This document shows, piece after piece, positions 1 to 5,390 of a stretch of 5,390 bases of DNA. Source of the stretch: Chloroflexota bacterium (lineage in GTDB: Bacteria > Chloroflexota > UBA5177 > JANWHV01); assembly GCA_025450255.1 (NCBI GenBank), contig JANWHV010000188.1:1-5390 (forward strand). Reading direction: 5' to 3'. Made by a program: the position numbers and the translations under genes. Under the pieces are notes generated by a model, which was not told where the DNA came from, ran no database searches, and saw nothing but the letters and a program-made list of their open reading frames with translations. Position 1 is the stretch's first letter. Each line of letters starts with the position of its first letter.

Positions 1-1071
1 GGCATCGCGCTGATCTGGGGCACGGCGCGCGTGCTGCCCCACCATGACGCGGCACGCGCGGCCGCCGCCTGGGCGGCCACGGCAGCATTTATTGCCCTGT
101 TCACCGCGGCGATGGTCTGGCCCAGTGTGGGACTGATCCTGGCGACAAGCCTGCTGACGATCGCCATGCAGGTACTGAACGCGAATGGGCCGGCCTATCT
201 GGCCGCCATCGGCGCTGCCGCGCTTGCCGGGAGCAGGCTGGCCCCTGTCCCCGGACGGATCACAGCCGCGCTGCTCTGTGGCGGTCTAATCGGCGCCGTG
301 GCGATCGGCGCCCACCGGCTGGCGTTGGGGGACGTGCTCGCGCCACTCTCCAGCGTACTATTTACGTACCTTGCCGGAGCCAGCGTCGGCGAGTTGCGGC
401 GGGAGCAGCGCCGGACCGCCGCGCTGCTTCAGGAAGTGCTGGCCGGACGTGACGCGCAGGTGCGCGCCGCCGCCCTGGAAGAGCGGGCGCGGTTGGCCCG
501 CGAGATGCACGATATCCTCGCGCACACCCTCTCGGCCTTGAGCATCCAGCTCGAAGGCGCCCGCCTGCTGGCCGAGCAGCGGAGCTGCGACCCCGATCTG
601 ACGCGGACGCTGGAGCGGGTCAGTCATCTCGCCAGGGAAGGGCAACTGGAGGCGCGACGTGCGGTAAGCTCACTGCGCGACGATGCATTGATGCCCGGCC
701 CCCACGCCCTACCCGCCCTTTCTAAGGCCTTCGAGCACGATACCGGCATCCCCACGATCCTGCGCGTCGAGGGTCAGGCGCGCGACCTGCAGCCCGAGGC
801 CCGCCTGGCAATCTACCGCACCGCGCAAGAGGCGCTGACCAATGTCCGAAAGCACACGGAGGCCGAGGCCGTGATCGTCACGCTCTGCTACACCGCCGGC
901 GAGATTTGGCTGCAAGTTACGGACCGGGGACGGCCTCGCCAGGAATCGCCACCCGAAGGGAACGGCTACGGCTTAGTGGGCATGCGCGAGCGAGCCGAGC
1001 TGCTCGGCGGCCACCTCGAGGCCGGCCCCGTTGCGGACGGCTTTCGCGTCGCTCTGCGGATCCCTCAATGA
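1..1071 (+). CDS. Sensor histidine kinase, NarL/DesK class (HPK7, HisKA_3 + HATPase_c), 5' partial
   Basis: Membrane sensor kinase that autophosphorylates on histidine and passes the phosphate to the response regulator encoded just downstream. The frame is open to the window edge, so the true start is probably upstream; a GTG at 31 is only an internal candidate. Counting from the first codon in the window (356 residues), four or five hydrophobic segments lie at about 22-40, 43-59, 64-77, 87-104 and 111-129. A charged helical linker follows (about 130-160), then the HisKA_3 dimerisation/phosphoacceptor helix with the motif REMHDILAHTLSAL and phosphoacceptor His170. The C-terminal HATPase_c domain has the N box QEALTNVRKH (Asn281), a G1-like box DRGR (Asp308) and a G2 box NGYGLVGMRER (Gly322, Gly324, Gly327). 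The second glycine usual in the G1 box (DxGxG) is Arg311 here. The stop overlaps the regulator start as ATGA, so the pair is probably co-transcribed and translationally coupled. The membrane part has no recognisable sensory domain, so the stimulus is unknown. Confidence 0.94.
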   Translation, partial: GIALIWGTARVLPHHDAARAAAAWAATAAFIALFTAAMVWPSVGLILATSLLTIAMQVLNANGPAYLAAIGAAALAGSRLAPVPGRITAALLCGGLIGAVAIGAHRLALGDVLAPLSSVLFTYLAGASVGELRREQRRTAALLQEVLAGRDAQVRAAALEERARLAREMHDILAHTLSALSIQLEGARLLAEQRSCDPDLTRTLERVSHLAREGQLEARRAVSSLRDDALMPGPHALPALSKAFEHDTGIPTILRVEGQARDLQPEARLAIYRTAQEALTNVRKHTEAEAVIVTLCYTAGEIWLQVTDRGRPRQESPPEGNGYGLVGMRERAELLGGHLEAGPVADGFRVALRIPQ

Positions 1072-1727
1072 GCGACCTGATTCGCGTGCTGATCGCCGAT
1101 GACCAGACGCTCATTCGTGAAGGGCTTGAGACGCTGCTCAGCCTTAGCTCCGGCCTTGAAGTGGTAGGAACGGCACGCGACGGCGAGGAGGCGGTGCGCC
1201 TGGCGACGGAGCGCCATCCGGACGTAGTGCTGATGGACTTGCGGATGCCGCGTCTGGATGGCGTGGAAGCAACGCGTCGCGTGACGCGAGCGGCGCCGGG
1301 CACAAGGGTGATCGCGCTAACCACCTATGCGGACGACGATTCAATCTTTGGCGTTCTGGAGGCCGGCGCCATGGGCTATCTGACCAAGGATGCCGGGGCG
1401 CGGGAGATCGTGGAGGCGATCCGCACCGTCCACGCGGGCGAAGCGCTGCTCGATCCTGCCGTGCAAGCACGCGTGCTCCAGCAGCTCCGCGCCCCACATC
1501 CGGCGGCCGCGGCAGCCCCGACGCTGCCCGACGACCTGACCTTGCGCGAGGCCGAGGTACTGCGGCTGATCGCCCAGGGCTTGAGCAACCGCGAGATCGC
1601 CGACCGTCTGGTGGTCACGGAGTCGACGATCAAGACTCACATCAACAATCTGTTCAGCAAGATCGGCGCGCGCGACCGCGCCCAGGCCGTGGTCTATGCC
1701 ATGCGCCACGGCCTGGGCGCGGAGTGA
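1068..1727 (+). CDS. Two-component response regulator, NarL/FixJ family (receiver + LuxR-type HTH)
   Basis: Cytoplasmic DNA-binding response regulator of 219 residues, the usual length for the family and the evident partner of the overlapping kinase. The receiver domain (about 5-120) has the acidic pair Asp11/Asp12, phosphoacceptor Asp57 in VVLMDLRMPRLDG, the switch residue Thr85 in ALTTYADDD and the conserved Lys107 in GYLTKDA. A short alanine/proline-rich linker (about 142-155) leads to a LuxR/GerE helix-turn-helix (about 157-216) with LTLREAEVLRLIAQGLSNREIA and the recognition-helix region TESTIKTHINNLFSKI. The ATG at 1068 is chosen because it sits four or so codons before the start of the receiver fold and overlaps the kinase stop; the longer open frame reaching back to 906 lies inside the kinase ATPase domain and adds residues unlike any receiver. 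No good Shine-Dalgarno precedes the ATG, which fits coupled translation from the kinase. The regulon is unknown; neighbouring genes upstream of the kinase would be the first guess, as the adjacent importer is convergent and does not share a promoter region with it. Confidence 0.96.
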   Translation: MSDLIRVLIADDQTLIREGLETLLSLSSGLEVVGTARDGEEAVRLATERHPDVVLMDLRMPRLDGVEATRRVTRAAPGTRVIALTTYADDDSIFGVLEAGAMGYLTKDAGAREIVEAIRTVHAGEALLDPAVQARVLQQLRAPHPAAAAAPTLPDDLTLREAEVLRLIAQGLSNREIADRLVVTESTIKTHINNLFSKIGARDRAQAVVYAMRHGLGAE

Positions 1728-1785
1728 GATCCGGCCATCGCGAGACCGGCGCCTCGCATTAGAGGCGCGACGCGATCTCCGGATC
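1728..1785. terminator. Nested inverted repeat at convergent gene ends, possible bidirectional terminator
   Basis: The core is a perfect 7-bp stem, GCGCCTC (1749-1755) with GAGGCGC (1762-1768), around a 6-base loop. Two further arms pair around it: ATCGCG (1737-1742) with CGCGAT (1771-1776), and GATCCGG (1728-1734) with CCGGATC (1779-1785), giving about 20 bp with small internal loops. It begins directly after the response-regulator stop, and the TAA stop of the DppC-type gene lies in the core loop. Neither strand has a T-run after the core, so it is not a classical intrinsic terminator. The position between convergent operons suggests transcript ending or 3'-end protection, which is inference. 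Confidence 0.4.
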
Positions 1786-2679
1786 CAGCAACTCCTGGAA
1801 CGTGTCGCCGAGCAGGTTCAGTAACAGCGCTGTAACGAATATGGCTACGCCGGGAAAGATCGCCAGCCACCAGTAATCCAGCAAGAAGCCCTGCCCGGCA
1901 CTGGTCAGCGAACCCCATTCCGGGCTGCCTATAGGCGCGCCCAGGCCAAGAAAGCTAAGGCCGGCGAAGCTTACAAGTACGCCGCCCATGTCCAACGTAA
2001 GCTGCACGAGCACCGGCGCCATCCCGTTGCGCAGTATATGCGCGACGACGATACGCGCATGAGAGCTGCCCAGGCTTCGTGCCGCGTCGACATAGGCGTA
2101 GTTCTTGATGGCCAGCACCTGTCCCCGTACCAACCGGGCATACGAGGGCCACCATACGGCGGTAATCGCCACCATGCAGGAAGTGAGGCCGGTGCCGAGT
2201 GAGGCAGCGATGGCCATGGCAAGGATGATGCTGGGGAAGGCAAAGAAAATATCCGTAACCCGCATGATCGCTTCATCGACCAAGCCGCCAATATACCCGG
2301 CCGCCGCGCCCAGGGTTGTGCCGATGAGCAACGCCACGGAAAGCACCACGGCCACGGCGGTGAGCGAGTAACGCGCGCCGACGACGACCTGGCTGAAAAG
2401 GTCTCTACCGAGATCGTCGGTTCCGAACAGATGGGCTGGCGTTGGCGGTGAGTTTTGATTGTTCAAATCGAGCGCCTGCGCGCCATAGGGAGCAATCTTG
2501 CCGCCGCCGACCGCCAGCACGAGCAAGAGCAACACACCCAGCACGCTCAGTATGCTCGCGGGCCGTCTCGCCACTCGCAACAGCCGGCGTCGACGCGCGG
2601 AACGCAAAATCGGAACGGAGTTGGAAACCTGGCCGGGCTGAGTATCACCCGCCGCATCGATCGGTCCGCGCTGCTCCAT
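1759..2679 (-). CDS. Peptide/nickel-type ABC transporter permease, DppC/OppC family
   Basis: Inner-membrane permease subunit (306 residues from the chosen ATG) that pairs with the DppB-type protein encoded upstream to form the channel of a PepT-class importer. A basic cytoplasmic N-terminus (about 1-40, with RSARRRRLLRVARR) precedes the first membrane segment (about 42-57). Next come the family hallmark GTDDLGRDLFSQVVVGARYSL (86-106), membrane segments at about 107-127, 146-166, 167-185, 222-244 and 270-291, and the EAA loop contacting the ATPase (DAARSLGSSHARIVVAHILRN, 198-218, with the conserved Gly204). The typical tail motifs FLGLGAPIGSPEWGSL (243-258) and LLGDTFQELLDPEI (289-302) show that the C-terminus is complete. 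The frame also allows a TTG start at 2721, 14 residues longer. ATG at 2679 is preferred because an AGGGGAG lies upstream of it and the extra residues resemble nothing in the family. Last gene of the leftward operon here, 82 bases after the DppB-type stop. The substrate cannot be told from the permease; dipeptides, oligopeptides, nickel or glycoside/opine-like solutes are all possible. Confidence 0.95.
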   Translation of the reverse strand: MEQRGPIDAAGDTQPGQVSNSVPILRSARRRRLLRVARRPASILSVLGVLLLLVLAVGGGKIAPYGAQALDLNNQNSPPTPAHLFGTDDLGRDLFSQVVVGARYSLTAVAVVLSVALLIGTTLGAAAGYIGGLVDEAIMRVTDIFFAFPSIILAMAIAASLGTGLTSCMVAITAVWWPSYARLVRGQVLAIKNYAYVDAARSLGSSHARIVVAHILRNGMAPVLVQLTLDMGGVLVSFAGLSFLGLGAPIGSPEWGSLTSAGQGFLLDYWWLAIFPGVAIFVTALLLNLLGDTFQELLDPEIASRL

Positions 2680-2690
2680 GCCTGCGTCCG

Positions 2691-2697
2691 CTCCCCT
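2691..2697 (-). promoter_or_regulatory. Candidate ribosome binding site for the DppC-type permease
   Basis: On the minus strand this reads AGGGGAG, 11 bases before the ATG at 2679. The spacing is a little long but usable. It is the only purine-rich Shine-Dalgarno-like stretch in the 82-base gap between the permease genes. It lies downstream of the alternative TTG start at 2721, so it supports the ATG. Confidence 0.45.
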
Positions 2698-2761
2698 GCC
2701 AATACGCGCGCCGATAGTCAAGCCACGATCAATGCAGTTCGCGATAACGGTCTCTTGCCGA

Positions 2762-3769
2762 TCAGGCCAGATCGATCCGCGGATCGAGCTTGGTATAGAC
2801 GATGTCGATGACCGTGTTGACCGTGGAATAGATCACGGCCACGATGATCGTGATGCTCATGATTGCCTGGTAGTCGAAGTTGCGAATCGTGTTGGTGGAG
2901 TAGAAGCCGATACCCGGCCAACTGAAAACTACCTCCACCATGAAGGCGCCGCTCAGCAGGCCTCCCACCTGCAGACCCAGAAGCGTCGTCGTGGGAATCA
3001 AAGCATTGCGCAGGACATGCCGGCGGATAACGAGGCGTCGGGGTAGGCCCTTCGCCCGAGCCGTGCGCACGTAGTCGTGGCTCGCCACGTCCATCACACT
3101 GGCCCGCGTTACCCGAACGACCAACGCGAGCGAGCTGACCGCGAGCGCGAACGCAGGTAATATCAGGTGCTTAAAGCTGTCCCACAGGGCGGGCAGGTTG
3201 AGGGTGAGCAAGCTATCGAGGGTGAACAGGCCGGTGATATGGGATGGGGCATGCCGCAAGAGGTCCAGCCGACCCGTTTCCGGTAGCCAACCAAGGCGCC
3301 CATAGAAGAACCACTGCAACAGCAGACCCAACCAGAAGACCGGCATGGCGGTACCGGCTACCGAGATGACGCGCGTGCAGTGGTCGAGCCATCCGGAGGG
3401 ATACAGGCCCGAGTAGACCCCAAGAGGCAGGCCAATCGCCACGCAAAGCAGCAGCGCGTAGAGCGTCAACTCCACCGTTGCCGGGAAATAGTCGAGAAAA
3501 TCATCGAGCACGGGACGGCGGCTGTAGCTGGAAAGCCCCAGGTCGCCCTGCAAGAGCCTTCGCATATAGGTGACATATTGGAGGGGCAACGGCTGGTCCA
3601 GGCCATAGATGTGGCGGATCAGGGCCAGCTTCGCCGGCGAGGCCTCCTTGCCCGCCACCAGAGCCACGGGGTCCGCCGGTACAAGATGTGAAATCGTGAA
3701 GGTGATAATGCTTACGCCAAAAATCACAAACACGAGGAACCCAAGCCGGCGGGCAAGGAAGGTTGTCAT
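2762..3769 (-). CDS. Peptide/nickel-type ABC transporter permease, DppB/OppB family
   Basis: Inner-membrane permease subunit of 335 residues, a full-length DppB/OppB-type protein that dimerises with the DppC-type product. The start is typical of the family: MTTFLARRLGFLVFVIFG, with membrane segment 1 at about 9-31 ending in HLVPADP. The conserved periplasmic region GLDQPLPLQYVTYMRRLLQGDLGLS (56-80) and RRPV (84-87) follow. Further membrane segments lie at about 98-120, 134-155, 202-221, 257-281 and 302-325. The EAA loop that docks on the ATPase is DYVRTARAKGLPRRLVIRRHVLRNALIP (232-259), with conserved Gly241. The diagnostic FSWPGIG is at 282-288 and the C-terminus ends in the usual YTKLDPRI. 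The ATG at 3769 is 6 bases after the binding-protein stop and has no strong Shine-Dalgarno, which suggests translational coupling. Both conserved ends are present and the frame is unbroken. The substrate is not determined by this subunit. Confidence 0.96.
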   Translation of the reverse strand: MTTFLARRLGFLVFVIFGVSIITFTISHLVPADPVALVAGKEASPAKLALIRHIYGLDQPLPLQYVTYMRRLLQGDLGLSSYSRRPVLDDFLDYFPATVELTLYALLLCVAIGLPLGVYSGLYPSGWLDHCTRVISVAGTAMPVFWLGLLLQWFFYGRLGWLPETGRLDLLRHAPSHITGLFTLDSLLTLNLPALWDSFKHLILPAFALAVSSLALVVRVTRASVMDVASHDYVRTARAKGLPRRLVIRRHVLRNALIPTTTLLGLQVGGLLSGAFMVEVVFSWPGIGFYSTNTIRNFDYQAIMSITIIVAVIYSTVNTVIDIVYTKLDPRIDLA

Positions 3770-3775
3770 GGCCGA

Positions 3776-5383
3776 TTAGCTCTTGGAGAGCGCGTACAGA
3801 TCCAGGTAGAACCCGGTATACAGGAAGTTGTATTTGTAGCCATGAATGTTATTGCGCACGGCCACGTTTTCGTACCCCTGATACATCCAGATATTCGGCG
3901 CGTCATTATAGATAATGTCCGCCATGCGGGTGTAAATCGCCCTGGCCTTTACCGGATCGGGCGCCGCCGCCGCTTGTTCCAGCAAGCTGTTGACCGTGCT
4001 GTTCTTGTAGTACATGTTGTTGCTGTTATTGGGCGGCAGGATCTTGGAATAGTAGGTAATCCAATACCATTGCGCGTCGTCCGCGTAGTCCATGGTCCAG
4101 CTACCGAAGAAGACATCCGGCTCGGTTTTGGGCGAATGGCTGAGCGCCTGATTCTCGGCCGCGGTCAGGACACGCAAGTTCATGCGAATGCCGAGCGGTA
4201 ACGCATCGGCCTGCCAGATCTGCGCCATCTCGAGCGTTCTGGCATCGCTGCCCTGCGTGAACGTGACGTCGAGCGGGAATCCGTTGGCGTAGCCGGCCTG
4301 TTTGAGCAAGCTTGCGGCCTTGGCCAGATCGTACGTGTAGAGGTGCTTTGCGGGGATGAAGTTGATAAAGCCGGTAGGCCCGATGCCGAGCATACGGCTG
4401 CCCTGCCCTTTGAGCACCGCCTTGATCATCGTGTCGTAGTCGAACGTGTACGAGAGAGCCTGGCGCACCAGGCGGTTTTGCAGTGGGCCATGCGTGGTGT
4501 TGAACAGAATGTCGTAAAGATTCTGAGACACGTACCGGTTTACGGTGATGCCGCTCTCGTGGCTCACCGCCGCATAGTCTGGGATCGTCATGCTGGCGAG
4601 GGCCATGTCCACGTCACCGTGCTCGAGTCCCAGCCGCTGGGTGCTGGATGCAGCCGGCCACTGCACGATTATCTGACCAACGTGCTTTCCAGACCAGCCT
4701 CGCCAGTACGTGGGATATGGATCGAGCACGATTTTCTGGTTATGGACCCATTGACTTAGCACCCATGGTCCGGACCCGGCATCGTGATCGCTGAGCCATT
4801 TCTGCCCAAGGTCATTGTTCACCTGGTGTGCGAGCACCGTTTTTGGACTGACGATTCCAGTCCCCCAAATCGAGCTGAGCGAGCTGAGGAACGACGACCA
4901 TGGTACTTTTAGATGGAAGACCACGGTTGAGGGATTCGGCGCTTGCACGTCCTTGACATACGCGGGAATCCAATCGCTCGCCGCGCCCTGGTTGATCTTG
5001 AACAAGCGGTCCCAGGTGAACTTGACCGCCGCCGCGTCGACAGGATTGCCGTCGTGAAACGTCACGCCCGGACGGAGGGTAAAGGTCCAGGTCTTGCCAT
5101 CGGCTGAATGCGACCATGATGAGGCGAGATCGGGCACGATGGTGACGTGAGTCTGCCCTACCGCGCGCACGAGACCGTCATAGACATTGCCAAGGACGAT
5201 GAATCCGAGCGTGTCGTAATTGATCTGCGGATCGAGGGTAGCGGTCTCGCCGCCAAGGTCGACGATCAGCGGCGGGTTGTCGGCCGGCACACGGGCATGG
5301 GCCGAATGCGGCGGAAGAGGTGCCAGGCCGGCAAGACAGGCCATCACCAGGATAGCTGTGGCAATTCGGCGATGCACTTTCAC
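3776..5383 (-). CDS. Extracellular solute-binding protein, family 5 (peptide/nickel-type ABC importer)
   Basis: Secreted or membrane-anchored receptor that delivers its ligand to the permease pair encoded next. Counting from the GTG at 5383 (535 residues, normal for the family), residues 1-30 form a signal peptide: a basic MKVHRR start, a hydrophobic core at about 7-22 and an AHA cleavage-like site at 28-30. An alternative is lipoprotein processing at Cys16 (VMAC), which deviates from the usual lipobox. Family-5 landmarks follow in order: the VPDLASSWSHSADGKTWTFTLR and GVTFHDGNPVDAAAVKFTWDR region (83-126), GSGPWVL (203-209), YWRGW (226-230), VRQALSYTFDYDTMI (306-320), YDLAKAASLLKQAGYANGFPLDVTF (351-375), the ligand-pocket region FGSWTMDYADD (426-436) and the C-terminal hinge part YNDAPNIWMYQGYENVAVRN (492-511). 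First gene of the operon in the window. Only 7 bases precede the GTG and the frame stays open, so no RBS can be seen and the start could be further upstream or at the next GTG (5377). Ligand unknown; peptides are the default guess. Confidence 0.94.
   Translation of the reverse strand: MKVHRRIATAILVMACLAGLAPLPPHSAHARVPADNPPLIVDLGGETATLDPQINYDTLGFIVLGNVYDGLVRAVGQTHVTIVPDLASSWSHSADGKTWTFTLRPGVTFHDGNPVDAAAVKFTWDRLFKINQGAASDWIPAYVKDVQAPNPSTVVFHLKVPWSSFLSSLSSIWGTGIVSPKTVLAHQVNNDLGQKWLSDHDAGSGPWVLSQWVHNQKIVLDPYPTYWRGWSGKHVGQIIVQWPAASSTQRLGLEHGDVDMALASMTIPDYAAVSHESGITVNRYVSQNLYDILFNTTHGPLQNRLVRQALSYTFDYDTMIKAVLKGQGSRMLGIGPTGFINFIPAKHLYTYDLAKAASLLKQAGYANGFPLDVTFTQGSDARTLEMAQIWQADALPLGIRMNLRVLTAAENQALSHSPKTEPDVFFGSWTMDYADDAQWYWITYYSKILPPNNSNNMYYKNSTVNSLLEQAAAAPDPVKARAIYTRMADIIYNDAPNIWMYQGYENVAVRNNIHGYKYNFLYTGFYLDLYALSKS
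4871..4888. repeat. Exact 9-bp tandem duplication inside the binding-protein gene
   Basis: CGAGCTGAG occurs twice in direct succession (4871-4879 and 4880-4888). On the coding strand it gives the identical codons CTC AGC TCG twice, producing Leu-Ser-Ser-Leu-Ser-Ser at residues 166-171. The frame is kept. It may be a small slippage duplication or chance. Confidence 0.5.
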
Positions 5384-5390
5384 AAATTGA

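Noticed and set aside
906..1067. N-terminal extension of the response regulator back to 906
   Set aside because: The extra 54 residues overlap the kinase ATPase domain and are Arg-rich with no domain; the receiver fold begins right after the ATG at 1068, which also forms an ATGA overlap.
917..1324. Long minus-strand open frame (135 codons) opposite the kinase end and the response regulator
   Set aside because: It is antisense to well-supported conserved domains, is rich in Arg/Ser/Pro as expected from reading GC-rich coding DNA in the wrong frame, and shows no recognisable motif.
2700..2721. TTGACT on the minus strand (2721-2716) as a -35 box of an internal promoter for the DppC-type gene
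   Set aside because: The best -10-like hexamer (TATTGG) is only 11 bases away, well short of the usual 16-18, so the match is probably chance.
2455..3046. Plus-strand open frames of 118 and 122 codons opposite the permease genes
   Set aside because: They overlap conserved DppB/DppC-type coding sequence on the other strand and have low-complexity, His/Arg/Asp-rich translations without family motifs.
3842..4759. Plus-strand open frames of 119 and 138 codons opposite the binding-protein gene
   Set aside because: They are shadows of the family-5 binding-protein frame, which has its full set of landmarks in order; nothing supports a second gene.
1..5390. Possible CRISPR array, tRNA, rRNA, transposon ends, phage genes or toxin-antitoxin genes
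   Set aside because: No repeated spacer pattern, no cloverleaf-like sequence, no transposase or integrase motif and no free coding space were seen; the window is almost wholly taken up by five conserved genes.

Overview
This is a high-GC window (roughly 60% by eye) from a bacterium, filled almost wall to wall by two convergent gene groups. The lineage cannot be fixed from the sequence. The G+C content, GTG/TTG start options and protein families would fit Chloroflexota, Actinomycetota or a high-GC Firmicute, and nothing here decides between them. I see no RNA genes, CRISPR array, insertion sequence, phage gene, attachment site or replication origin.

Left part, + strand (1-1727): a two-component system of the NarL/DesK class. 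A membrane-bound HPK7-type (HisKA_3) sensor histidine kinase, whose 5' end lies outside the window, overlaps by an ATGA junction with a 219-residue NarL/FixJ-type response regulator that has a receiver domain and a LuxR-type helix-turn-helix. The signal and regulon cannot be read from this window.

Right part, - strand (5383-1759, transcribed leftward): an oligopeptide/dipeptide/nickel-class (PepT) ABC importer in the order binding protein, DppB-type permease, DppC-type permease. The extracytoplasmic binding protein (family 5) captures the solute, and the two permeases form the channel heterodimer. The DppD/DppF-type ATPases that must power it are not in the window. They cannot directly follow the DppC-type gene, because the convergent response regulator is there. 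They are either upstream of the binding-protein gene (beyond 5390) or encoded elsewhere.

The two groups meet tail to tail with only 31 bases between stop codons (1728-1758). A nested imperfect inverted repeat (1728-1785) spans this junction and runs into the end of the DppC-type gene. It is the most structured non-coding element here and may be a bidirectional transcript end. The only other non-coding stretch of note is the 82-base gap between the two permease genes, which holds a plausible ribosome binding site. Overall this looks like an ordinary, intact two-component system next to an ordinary peptide-type importer. I found no convincing evidence of an undescribed system.
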